64,000 nt of DNA. Origin: 66-474 sp035695065 (GTDB lineage: Bacteria > Pseudomonadota > Gammaproteobacteria > Xanthomonadales > Rhodanobacteraceae). The stretch is taken from assembly GCA_035695065.1 (NCBI GenBank), contig DASSEW010000058.1, positions 1 to 64,000 on the forward strand, read 5' to 3'. Under the pieces are notes generated by a model that was not told the DNA's origin, made no database searches, and worked only from the letters and a program-made list of their open reading frames with translations. Below, piece by piece: positions 17,498 through 26,050 of this stretch; positions within the stretch are counted from its first letter, which is position 1, and the number at the start of each line of letters is the position of its first letter. A program made the position numbers and the translations under genes.

Positions 17498-20353
17498 ATG
17501 GTTCTGAGACGCAACATCCTGGCGCTTGCCATCGCATCGGCGTGCTTCGGCACGTGCTCCGTTGCGCTCGCGGCGAACGCAGCGGCGAACAACGCGGCCA
17601 ATGCTCCGCAAACTTCGCAGGATCAGTCCACGCCTGCCAATGCAGATACCGGCGACACCAGCAAGACCGATCAAACCCGGAAGAAGAAGGAGGCCGAAAA
17701 GGCCACCACCTTGCAGGCGATCCAGGTCAAGGGCTACGCGGCGAGCTTGCAGAACTCGATCGCGATCCAGCGCAATTCCGACGAAATCGTCGAGGCAGTT
17801 TCCGCCGAACAGATCGGCAAGCTGCCCGGCACCAGCATCGCCGACACGCTCGGCCGCCTGCCGGGCCTGGCGGTGCAGACGCTGGGCGGCCGCCCGCAAG
17901 TGCTCACGATCCATGGCCTCGGTCCCGACTTCAGTACCGCGCTGGTCAACGGGCGCGAGCAGGTCAGCACGTCCAACAATCGCGACGTGCAGTACGACCA
18001 GTATCCGGCGAGCTGGTTCAGCAGCGTGGTGGTGCACCTCAGCCCCAGCGCCGACCTGATCGGGCAGGGCCTCTCCGGCACCGTGGACATGCGCACCATC
18101 CGCCCGCTGGAACAGAACCAGCGCGTGATGGCGGTGAACGCCGGCTACCAGTGGGACAGCCTGTCCACGCTGTCGCCGGGTCCTGGCGTGCACGACAACG
18201 GTTACAAGGTGAACGGCGTCTACGTGGACCAGTTCGCCGATCACACTTTCGGTGTCACCCTGGGCGTGGATTTCGAATCCGATCCGTCGCAGATCGAACA
18301 CCAGGCGCCGTGGGGTTATCCCAACGATGCCGATGGCGACCTGATCGTGGGCGGCTCCAAGAACTACGGCATCTCCGACCAGTTGAAGCGCACCGGCCTG
18401 CTGGCGACTTTGCAATACCAGCCGAACCAGAACTTCACCAGCACGCTGGACATGACCTACGACTTGTTCCGCGAGAAGCAGCAGGCCAAGGGCATGGAAT
18501 TCCCGCTGTTCTGGGGCGGCGGCGTGGTGCCCGCGCCGGGTACCGTCAGCGACGGCTTCGTGCAGAGCGGCACCTACAGCAATGTATCGCCGGTGGTTCG
18601 CAACGATTACAACAGCACCCACGACAAGGTCTGGAACATCGGCTGGAACAACCAGTACCGCTTCAACGAGGACTGGTCCGCGCAGATGGACGCCAGCTAT
18701 TCGCGTGCCGACACCAGCGGCGAGGAGCTGGAGAGCTACACCGGCTTCGGCTACAACAAGAGCGGCCCCACCGACACCATCGCCTTCCAGGAACTCGGCA
18801 ACGGGTTGCTGTACGTCCACCCGACGCTCGACTACACCCAGGGCCTGGTGCTGACCGATCCGCAAGGCTGGGGCAGCGGCAACAATCCGCCGGTGACGCA
18901 GGCCGGTTTTATCAATGCGCCGCACACCAACGACTACCTGGCCCGCCTGCGCCTGAGCGTGAAGCGCGAGTTCGCCAGCGGTCCGTTCTCCAGCGCCGAA
19001 TTGGGTGTCGATCGCGCCACGCGCGACAAGGATTACAACATCGACCAGGCCTTCATCGTCCTGCCGAACGACGGCAAGGAAGCGCCCATTCCGTCCTTCA
19101 CCACCGGCGATCCGCTGGCGTGGATGGGCGTGGGCCCGCAGGTGATCTACAACCCGCTGGAACTGCTTGCCAATGGCACCGAGCAGTTGTTCCCGACCGC
19201 GCTGTCCTCGATCGGCGTGCCGCCGAACTGGAAGGTGCGCGAGAACGACCTCACGCCGTACCTGCAATTCAACCTCGACACGCAACTCGGCAGCGTGTCG
19301 GTGCGCGGCAACGTCGGCGTGCAGGTGGCCCACACCAATCAGAGCTCGACCGGCCAGCGCGTCTCCGCCGGCACCAGCTCCACCGGCTCCTCGATGGTGA
19401 CGCTCGTGCCCGTTTCGGGCGGCACCAGTTACACCCGCTGGCTGCCCAGTGCGAACCTGGTGTTCGGATTTACCGATGCCACCGACCTGCGCGTGGGGCT
19501 TTCCCGCGTGATGGCGCGCCCGCGCATGGACCAGATGAGCGCGAGCCTCTCGATCAGCGGCAACATCACGCACCTCGGTTCGACCGATCCCAACACCTCG
19601 TACTTCAGTGCCAGCGGCGGCAACTTCGATCTGCTGCCGACGATGGCCGACAACTTCAACGTCAGCCTCGAGCACTATTTCGGCGAGAACAAGGGCTACG
19701 CCTCGCTGTCGGCGTATTACCTGAAGCTCTCGGACTACATCAATCCCAACGCGGCGTTCCTGTACGACTTCGCCCCGTTCGTGGGCGCGTTCCTTTCCGA
19801 TCCCAATCAGCGGAAAGATCTCGGCACCACGCTCGGCATCGTGTCCGGCCCGACCAATGACGGCCACGGCAACGTCAAGGGCCTGCAGGGCGTGCTCAAC
19901 CTGCCGCTGGAACAGGTCACGCCCTGGCTCGAAGGTTTCGGCGTCGTGCTCAGCGCCGACTACACCGACAGCGCGGTGGTATATGCCGGCAATCCGCAAG
20001 CGATCACCGTGCCGGGCCTCTCGAAGTGGGTGCTGAACGACACCGTGTATTACCAGCACGACGGCTTCGAGGCGCGCGTCAGCCAGAACTATCGCAGCAG
20101 CTTCCTCGGCGAAGTGCAGGGCATCAGCGCCACGCGCATCCTGCAGACCATCAAGGGCGGCAATACCTACGATGCGCAGGTCAGCTACACCATGCAGGAC
20201 GGTCCGATGAAGGGCCTCACCTTCATCCTGCAGGGCTCCAACCTCACCAACAAGATCTTCACCACGTACCAGAACAACGACCCACGGCAGGTGCTGACCT
20301 GGGAAGAGTACGGTCGCCGCTACGACGTCGGCGTCTCGTACAAGTTCCAGTGA
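17498..20353 (+). CDS. TonB-dependent receptor, maltodextrin type
   Basis: A 951-residue outer-membrane receptor. A signal peptide (MVLRRNILALAIASACFG ... ALA) is followed by an Asn/Ala-rich linker with a charged KTDQTRKKKEAEKA run, then the plug domain (LQAIQVKGY, IVEAVSAEQIGKLPGTSIAD, PGLAVQTLGGRPQVLTIHG), the barrel, and a terminal aromatic strand ending YKFQ. This is the Caulobacter/Xanthomonas class that imports oligosaccharides with TonB-ExbBD energy. The ATG at 17498 has GGGGGAAGAG before it. It heads the plus-strand arm of the starch locus and is followed by a strong terminator, so it may be expressed more highly than the enzyme genes. Maltodextrin as ligand is inferred from neighbours. 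Confidence 0.9.
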   Translation: MVLRRNILALAIASACFGTCSVALAANAAANNAANAPQTSQDQSTPANADTGDTSKTDQTRKKKEAEKATTLQAIQVKGYAASLQNSIAIQRNSDEIVEAVSAEQIGKLPGTSIADTLGRLPGLAVQTLGGRPQVLTIHGLGPDFSTALVNGREQVSTSNNRDVQYDQYPASWFSSVVVHLSPSADLIGQGLSGTVDMRTIRPLEQNQRVMAVNAGYQWDSLSTLSPGPGVHDNGYKVNGVYVDQFADHTFGVTLGVDFESDPSQIEHQAPWGYPNDADGDLIVGGSKNYGISDQLKRTGLLATLQYQPNQNFTSTLDMTYDLFREKQQAKGMEFPLFWGGGVVPAPGTVSDGFVQSGTYSNVSPVVRNDYNSTHDKVWNIGWNNQYRFNEDWSAQMDASYSRADTSGEELESYTGFGYNKSGPTDTIAFQELGNGLLYVHPTLDYTQGLVLTDPQGWGSGNNPPVTQAGFINAPHTNDYLARLRLSVKREFASGPFSSAELGVDRATRDKDYNIDQAFIVLPNDGKEAPIPSFTTGDPLAWMGVGPQVIYNPLELLANGTEQLFPTALSSIGVPPNWKVRENDLTPYLQFNLDTQLGSVSVRGNVGVQVAHTNQSSTGQRVSAGTSSTGSSMVTLVPVSGGTSYTRWLPSANLVFGFTDATDLRVGLSRVMARPRMDQMSASLSISGNITHLGSTDPNTSYFSASGGNFDLLPTMADNFNVSLEHYFGENKGYASLSAYYLKLSDYINPNAAFLYDFAPFVGAFLSDPNQRKDLGTTLGIVSGPTNDGHGNVKGLQGVLNLPLEQVTPWLEGFGVVLSADYTDSAVVYAGNPQAITVPGLSKWVLNDTVYYQHDGFEARVSQNYRSSFLGEVQGISATRILQTIKGGNTYDAQVSYTMQDGPMKGLTFILQGSNLTNKIFTTYQNNDPRQVLTWEEYGRRYDVGVSYKFQ

Positions 20354-20394
20354 TGCGGAAAACGACGAGTGCATGACTCAGGTGTGGCAGGCAT

Positions 20395-20429
20395 GGCCCC
20401 GTTGATTGCGATCAGCGGGGCCGCTTTTT
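20395..20429 (+). terminator. strong Rho-independent terminator after the TonB receptor
   Basis: GGCCCCG (20395-20401) pairs with CGGGGCC (20416-20422); inside, TGAT pairs with ATCA around a TGCG tetraloop, with one G-T wobble joining the two stems, and TTTTT follows at 20425-20429. It separates the receptor from the downstream halogenase and enzyme genes. Confidence 0.85.
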
Positions 20430-20454
20430 CCTCGTGGCACCGGATCGTGGTTGA

Positions 20455-22014
20455 ATGAGCAAGCAGCCGTCGATGCCGGGGCCGTTGTCCATGAGCGAAA
20501 CCGCGATCCGTCGCCTGGTGATCGTCGGTGGCGGCACCGCGGGCTGGCTGACCGCCGCGCTGATCGCGCGCGCGCTGGGATCGCAACTGGAGATCCGCCT
20601 CGTCGAATCCGCGGAGATCGGCACGGTCGGCGTGGGCGAGGCAACGATCCCGCAGATCCGCCATGTCAACACGTTCCTCGGCATCGACGAGGACGACATG
20701 CTTCGCTTCACACACGGCACCTTCAAGCTGGGCGTGCAGCTCAACGACTGGACGCGGCCGGGCGATTCGTACATCCACGCCTTCGGCGACATCGGGCTGA
20801 AACCGGGCCTGATCCCGTTCCACCACTATTGGTTGCGCAGCCGCGGGCGCCCGGGCGCGCAAAACCTGTGGGCGTATTCGCTCAACGCGGCGGCCGCCGC
20901 GACCAACCGCTTCGCGCGGATGGAGGCGGTGCCGAACAGCCCGATCGGCGGCATCCGTTACGCGTACCACTTCGACGCCGCACGTTACGGCCAGTACCTG
21001 CGCGAGCGTATCCAGCCCGCCGCGGTGCGCCGCACCGAGGGCAAGGTGGTGGAAGTGAAGTTGCGCGCCGAAGACGGGTTCATCGAATCGCTGCGGCTCG
21101 ACAACGGCGAAATCGTCGAGGGCGATTTCTTCATCGACTGCTCCGGCTTCCGCGGCCTGCTGATCGAAGGCGCGCTGGAAACCGGCTACGAGAACTGGCA
21201 GCACTGGCTTCCGTGCGATCGCGCGCTCGCGGTCGCGAGCGAACGCGCCGGCCCGATGCGTCCGTACACGCAGGCGACCGCGCGCACCGCCGGCTGGCAG
21301 TGGCGGATTCCTTTGCAGCACCGTACCGGCAACGGCCACGTCTATTGCAGCCGTTTCATCAGCGACGACGAAGCGGCGGCGCAACTGCTGGCGAGCCTGG
21401 AAGGCGAACCGCTCGGCGATCCACGCCCGCTGCGCTTCGTCACCGGCATGCGCAAGCTGGCGTGGAACCGCAACTGCCTTGCGCTGGGTCTTGCCGCCGG
21501 CTTCATGGAGCCGTTGGAATCCACCAGCATCCACCTGGTGCAGTCGGGCGTCGGCCGGTTGCTGGCGATGTTCCCGGACCGTTATTGCGATCCGCGCGTG
21601 GTCAACGAATACAACCGCCAGACGCGTTTCGAATACGAGCGCGTGCGCGACTTCCTGATCCTGCACTACAAGGCCACCGAGCGCGAGGACACGCCGTTCT
21701 GGAAGCAGTGCGGGCACATGGACGTCCCGCCGGAACTCGCACGACGCATCGCGCTGTTCCGCCGCACCGGACTGATCTTCCGCGAAGCCGACGAACTGTT
21801 CACCGAAACCGGCTGGCTGCAGGTGATGCTGGGCCAGCGCATCGAGCCGATGCAGCACCATCCGCTGGCCGACGAACTGGACGACGCGCAGCTCGACGGT
21901 TTCCTGGCCGACATCCGCACACTGGTCGGCCGCGCGGTGCAGGCGTTGCCGCCGCACGACCAATTCGTGGCGCGCAGTTGCGCCATGCCGGTCGCCGCGG
22001 CCGAACTCTGCTAG
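20455..22014 (+). CDS. tryptophan-halogenase-family flavoprotein
   Basis: A 519-residue flavin-dependent halogenase homologue. The FAD site GGGTAGWLTAALIA lies near residues 25-38, the candidate catalytic Lys in TFKLGVQLNDW near 92, the family WxWxIP motif as WQWRIP, and the candidate Glu in FMEPLESTSIHLV. All canonical residues I can check are present, so an active halogenase is plausible. Such genes repeatedly accompany TonB-receptor carbohydrate loci in Caulobacter and Xanthomonas relatives, where their substrate is not clear. It follows the receptor terminator and precedes the exported amylase by 26 bases. The start at 20455 is used; ATG 20491 is an alternative with a similar ribosome site. 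Confidence 0.9.
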   Translation: MSKQPSMPGPLSMSETAIRRLVIVGGGTAGWLTAALIARALGSQLEIRLVESAEIGTVGVGEATIPQIRHVNTFLGIDEDDMLRFTHGTFKLGVQLNDWTRPGDSYIHAFGDIGLKPGLIPFHHYWLRSRGRPGAQNLWAYSLNAAAAATNRFARMEAVPNSPIGGIRYAYHFDAARYGQYLRERIQPAAVRRTEGKVVEVKLRAEDGFIESLRLDNGEIVEGDFFIDCSGFRGLLIEGALETGYENWQHWLPCDRALAVASERAGPMRPYTQATARTAGWQWRIPLQHRTGNGHVYCSRFISDDEAAAQLLASLEGEPLGDPRPLRFVTGMRKLAWNRNCLALGLAAGFMEPLESTSIHLVQSGVGRLLAMFPDRYCDPRVVNEYNRQTRFEYERVRDFLILHYKATEREDTPFWKQCGHMDVPPELARRIALFRRTGLIFREADELFTETGWLQVMLGQRIEPMQHHPLADELDDAQLDGFLADIRTLVGRAVQALPPHDQFVARSCAMPVAAAELC

Positions 22015-22040
22015 CTGCACGTGACTGACGGAGGATTGCG

Positions 22041-23603
22041 ATGAAACTGCACGCCCGCATGGCGCTTGTCGTTCTGACTGCGTTGCTGTTTTCCGGCGCG
22101 CAAGCCGCGACACCCGCGAGCCCCGGCACGCGCGCGCCCACCGACGTCTATTACGAAATCTTCGTGCGCAGCTGGTACGACACCAACGGCGACGGCATCG
22201 GCGATCTCAATGGCGTCACCGCCAAGCTCGATTACCTGAAGTCGCTGGGCGTGGACGGCATCTGGCTGATGCCGATCAACCCGTCGCCCAGTTATCACGG
22301 CTATGACATCACCGATTACTACGCGATCAATCCGCAGTACGGCACGATGGCGGATTTCGAGCGGCTGCTGCGCGAGGCGCACAAGCGCGGAATCAAGATC
22401 GTGATGGACATGGTGATGAACCACAGCAGCGACCAGTCGCCATGGTTCAAGGCCGCGCAGGATCCGCACAGCACCTACCACGACTGGTACAGCTGGGCCG
22501 GTCCGGACGCCGATCTCAAGGCGATCAGCGCGACCGGCGGGCAGGCCTGGCACACCGCGCCGAACGGTCAAGCCGATTCTGGAGAGCATTACCTGGGCAT
22601 CTTCACCTCGGAGATGCCCGACCTCAATTACGACAACCCCGCCGTGCGCGCGGAGATGATCAAGATCGGCCGCTTCTGGCTGGACAAGGGCGTGGACGGC
22701 TTCCGCCTGGACGCCGCGCAGCACGTTTACCTCAACTTTGAAACCGACTGGGGCGATGCTTCGGTGTTGCGGAAGAATCTCGCCTGGTGGAGCGAGTTCC
22801 ACCAGGGCGTCGATGCCACCAACCCGCACGCCTGGATCGTGGGCGAGGTGTGGCAGGATCGCCCGGACGGCCTCGCGCCGTGGATGGGTGCGCTGGACGC
22901 GGTGTTCGACTTCCCGCTGGCAAAGCGATTGGTCGAGAGTGCCGCGAGCGAAACCGATCGCGACATCGGTGCGACGATGGAGCGCACGGACGCTGACTAC
23001 CGGGCCGCCGCGCACGGGCGCTTCGACGATGCGCCGCTGCTGTCCAATCACGACATGGAGCGCGTGATGAGCATGCTCGACGGCAACGCCGACCACATGC
23101 GCACGGCCGCCGCGATGCTGCTCACGATGCCGGGTCACCCCTTCGTCTATTACGGCGAGGAGCTCGGGATGCGCGGCAACAAGCCCGACCCGCACCTGCG
23201 CGAACCGATGCGCTGGTACAGCGCCGGCAAGGGTCCGGGCGAAACGGCCTGGGAAGGCTGGAGCGCGGGCGATGGCCCGGCCGTATCGGTGCAGGCCGAG
23301 GACAAGGATCAAGGTTCCCTGCTCAACTGGTATCGCATGCTGACCGGCTGGCGCCGCGACATCCCCGCGCTGCGCGACGGCGTGCTGCACGACTGGCGCA
23401 ATCACAACCTGCAGGTCGCCGCGTGGGAGCTGGACGATCCGCACGGCGACGTGCTGGTGCTGCACAACCTGTCGGGCAAGCCGCAGTTGCTGGATCCGCC
23501 GTCGCGCTTCCGGCATCTGCTGCGGCACAGCCGGCCCGGCACTTCCATCGAAAGCGGACGCGTGAACCTGCCAGCCTATGGCAGCGCGATATTGGGAGAT
23601 TGA
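22041..23603 (+). CDS. exported GH13 alpha-amylase-family enzyme
   Basis: A 520-residue GH13 glycosidase with a signal peptide (MKLHARMALVVLTALLFSGAQA). The catalytic barrel follows at once (DVYYEIFVRSWYDTNGDG), with DMVMNHSS (I), DGFRLDAAQHV carrying the nucleophile (II), IVGEVW carrying the acid Glu (III) and LLSNHDMERV (IV). It is probably periplasmic or secreted and cleaves alpha-1,4 glucans into oligosaccharides. A near-ideal GGAGG lies before the ATG. A REP element follows the stop and separates it from the GH31 gene. The absence of an obvious starch-binding module suggests soluble or periplasmic dextrins as substrate. Confidence 0.93.
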   Translation: MKLHARMALVVLTALLFSGAQAATPASPGTRAPTDVYYEIFVRSWYDTNGDGIGDLNGVTAKLDYLKSLGVDGIWLMPINPSPSYHGYDITDYYAINPQYGTMADFERLLREAHKRGIKIVMDMVMNHSSDQSPWFKAAQDPHSTYHDWYSWAGPDADLKAISATGGQAWHTAPNGQADSGEHYLGIFTSEMPDLNYDNPAVRAEMIKIGRFWLDKGVDGFRLDAAQHVYLNFETDWGDASVLRKNLAWWSEFHQGVDATNPHAWIVGEVWQDRPDGLAPWMGALDAVFDFPLAKRLVESAASETDRDIGATMERTDADYRAAAHGRFDDAPLLSNHDMERVMSMLDGNADHMRTAAAMLLTMPGHPFVYYGEELGMRGNKPDPHLREPMRWYSAGKGPGETAWEGWSAGDGPAVSVQAEDKDQGSLLNWYRMLTGWRRDIPALRDGVLHDWRNHNLQVAAWELDDPHGDVLVLHNLSGKPQLLDPPSRFRHLLRHSRPGTSIESGRVNLPAYGSAILGD

Positions 23604-23608
23604 CGTCC

Positions 23609-23668
23609 GTAGGGCGGACACCGTCCGCCGCACGGACCGCACAAGACGGCGGGCGATGCCCGCCCTAC
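23609..23668. repeat. REP-like palindrome pair
   Basis: Two inverted units: GTAGGGCGGACACC... at 23609-23629 and its partner ending CCGCCCTAC at 23648-23668. It fills most of the gap between the GH13 and GH31 genes and ends 15 bases before the GH31 start. Confidence 0.85.
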
Positions 23669-23683
23669 ATTCCTTGGAGTCAA

Positions 23684-26050
23684 ATGATGAAAGGATCGAG
23701 GTTGCGGGCGCTTGCCGCGACCGTGTTGCTGGGAGCGGTAACCGTGGCGAGCATTGCCGCATCGGCCGCGACTCGGGTGCAAGTGGGCCAGGTCGGCAGC
23801 AACGGCCTGCAACTCGCGCTCGGCAAGGATGTGATCTCGCTGCAGTTGATCGCACCCGGCATGCTGCACGTGCATTACCTGACGCAGGGTCACGCTACAC
23901 CACCTGCGCTTGTCATCGATCCGCTTTTCAACGCGGACACCGGGTTCAAGCCCGAGGTGAAACAAGATGTCGACACGGTCACGCTGCGCTCGGATCAGAT
24001 CATCGCTACCTGGAACAGGCGCACCGGCAAGCTGGAGGTCACCGACGCTCATGACCATCCGTTGCTGCAACAGGCGAACCTCGCCGCGTTGTCGCAAGGC
24101 CGGATCGAACTGACCCACGCGAAGGGTGACGCGCTGTACGGCATCAGCGGATTCGAAGCGAACAAGAGCGTGGCCGCCGGCATGCTTCGCAGCGGTGAGC
24201 AGGTGGCCAAGGCCGGCAAGCAGGGCTGGGCCGGCGCGCCGCTGGTGTGGAGCACCGCCGGTTACGGCGTATTGGTGGATTGCGACGGCGCAACGTTCGA
24301 TCTCGCCGATGGCCGCATCGCGGTGACCGGTTACGCGCGCCCGGATGCCGATTACTACATCCTCGCCGGCACGCCGGAAGAACTTTTCGCAGACGTGGCG
24401 CGCATCAGCGGCCACGCGCCGCTGTTCCCGAAGTGGTCGCTCGGCTTCATCAATAGCCAGTGGGGCCTGGACGAAGCGGAGTTCAAGAAGATCGTCGCGA
24501 CCTATCGCGCGAAACACATTCCGCTGGATGCCTTCACCTTCGACTTCGACTGGAAGGATTGGGGCAAGGACTGGGGCGAGTTCCGCTGGAATCCGCAGAA
24601 GTTCCCGGACGGTCCGAGCGGCAAGTTGAAAGCCGAAATGGATGAGCTCGGCGTGCACATGACCGGCATCATGAAGCCGCGCGTGCACGTGGACACGGTC
24701 GAGGGTCGCTACGCGACCGCGCACGACCTGTGGCTGCCCGGCGAAAAAGCCACGCCGGATTACTTCTCGCACAAGCCGGTGAAGGACCTGGACTTCGACA
24801 AGCCCGGCACGCGCGCGTGGTTTTTCAATGATGCGCTGAAGCACAGCTTCGAGACCGGCATCGTCGGCTGGTGGAACGACGAGGCCGACACCACCGACAG
24901 CAACACGCAGTTCCTGAATATGCAACGCGCGATCTACGACGGCCAGCGCGCGATCTCGCCGCTGCGCGTGTGGTCCATCAACCGCGACTTCTGGCTGGGC
25001 GCCCAGCGATACGCGTACGGCATGTGGTCCGGCGACATTGACACCGGCTTCGCCAGCATGGCCGACCAGCGCGCGCGCATGCTGAGCGCGATCAACGTGG
25101 GCGAGATGCAATGGGGCATGGATGGCGGCGGCTTCAACGGCCATCCGTCGGACGAGAACTACGCGCGCTGGATCGAGTTCGGCGCGTTCACGCCGATCTT
25201 CCGCGTGCACGGCACCTTCGGCGAGAAGCGCCAGCCCTGGGTGTACGGGCCCGTCGCGGAAGCCGCGGCGACCAAGGCAATCCGCCTGCGCTACGCGCTG
25301 TTGCCGTACATGTACGCGTACCAGCATCAGGACACCGCGCAGGGCATCGGGCTGGTGCGTCCGCTCGCGTTCGAGTGGCCACACGATCCGAACGTGCGCA
25401 ATGACGTGGACGCCTGGCTGTTCGGCGAGTGGCTGCTGGTCTCACCGGTGGTCGAGCAGGGCCAGACGATGAAGCGCATCTATCTGCCTGCCGGCACCTG
25501 GACCGACTGGTTCACCGGCAAGGTGTATGCGGGCGGGCAGACGATCAGTTATCCCGTGGATGCGGAGCACTGGGACGACATTCCGCTGTTCATCCGCGAC
25601 GGCGCGATCATCCCGACGCAGCCGGTGATGGATTACGTCGGCGAGCATCCGGTCACGACCGTGACGGTCGAAGTGTTTCCTTCGGCGCAGACCACGCATT
25701 TCGATTATTACGATGATGACGGCAGCACCTACGACTACCAGAAGGGCGCGTTCTACCTGCAATCGCTGTCGGTGCGAAGCCGAGGCGGCGAGGTGGACTT
25801 CAAGCTGGCTCAGCCGACCGGCTCTTACAAACCCGCGCTGCGCCATTACCTGCTTGCAATCCACGGCGGCGCCGGCAAAGTGGTGAGCGTGAACGGCAAA
25901 CCCCTGGCTTCCGCCGCATCGCTCGATGCGCTCCGGCACGGCGACGCGCAAGGCTGGGCGAGCGGGCACGACCGCTACGGCGCGGTCACCTGGGTGCAGC
26001 TCGATTCCGACAGTGCCGCGGACGTGCGCATCGAGACGAAGTCGCCATGA
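23684..26050 (+). CDS. exported GH31 alpha-glucosidase
   Basis: A 788-residue GH31 enzyme with a signal peptide (MMKGSRLRALAATVLLGAVT ... ASA). The barrel contains the family entry GHAPLFPKWSLGFINSQWG, a nucleophile Asp in GWWNDEADTT and the acid/base Asp in GMWSGDIDTGF, followed by RWIEFGAFTPIFRVHGT. The C-terminal beta domains include WTDWFTGKVYAGGQ and DGAIIPTQPV. It likely removes terminal glucose from malto-oligosaccharides outside the cytoplasm. GGAG precedes the paired ATGs at 23684. The stop overlaps the next gene (ATGA at 26047-26050). An alpha-xylosidase activity cannot be excluded from sequence. Confidence 0.9.
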   Translation: MMKGSRLRALAATVLLGAVTVASIAASAATRVQVGQVGSNGLQLALGKDVISLQLIAPGMLHVHYLTQGHATPPALVIDPLFNADTGFKPEVKQDVDTVTLRSDQIIATWNRRTGKLEVTDAHDHPLLQQANLAALSQGRIELTHAKGDALYGISGFEANKSVAAGMLRSGEQVAKAGKQGWAGAPLVWSTAGYGVLVDCDGATFDLADGRIAVTGYARPDADYYILAGTPEELFADVARISGHAPLFPKWSLGFINSQWGLDEAEFKKIVATYRAKHIPLDAFTFDFDWKDWGKDWGEFRWNPQKFPDGPSGKLKAEMDELGVHMTGIMKPRVHVDTVEGRYATAHDLWLPGEKATPDYFSHKPVKDLDFDKPGTRAWFFNDALKHSFETGIVGWWNDEADTTDSNTQFLNMQRAIYDGQRAISPLRVWSINRDFWLGAQRYAYGMWSGDIDTGFASMADQRARMLSAINVGEMQWGMDGGGFNGHPSDENYARWIEFGAFTPIFRVHGTFGEKRQPWVYGPVAEAAATKAIRLRYALLPYMYAYQHQDTAQGIGLVRPLAFEWPHDPNVRNDVDAWLFGEWLLVSPVVEQGQTMKRIYLPAGTWTDWFTGKVYAGGQTISYPVDAEHWDDIPLFIRDGAIIPTQPVMDYVGEHPVTTVTVEVFPSAQTTHFDYYDDDGSTYDYQKGAFYLQSLSVRSRGGEVDFKLAQPTGSYKPALRHYLLAIHGGAGKVVSVNGKPLASAASLDALRHGDAQGWASGHDRYGAVTWVQLDSDSAADVRIETKSP

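Noticed and set aside
17336..20374. A 1012-residue open frame on the minus strand
   Set aside because: It lies opposite the TonB receptor gene, has His/Arg/Val-rich sequence without domains, and results from GC-rich codon use on the other strand.
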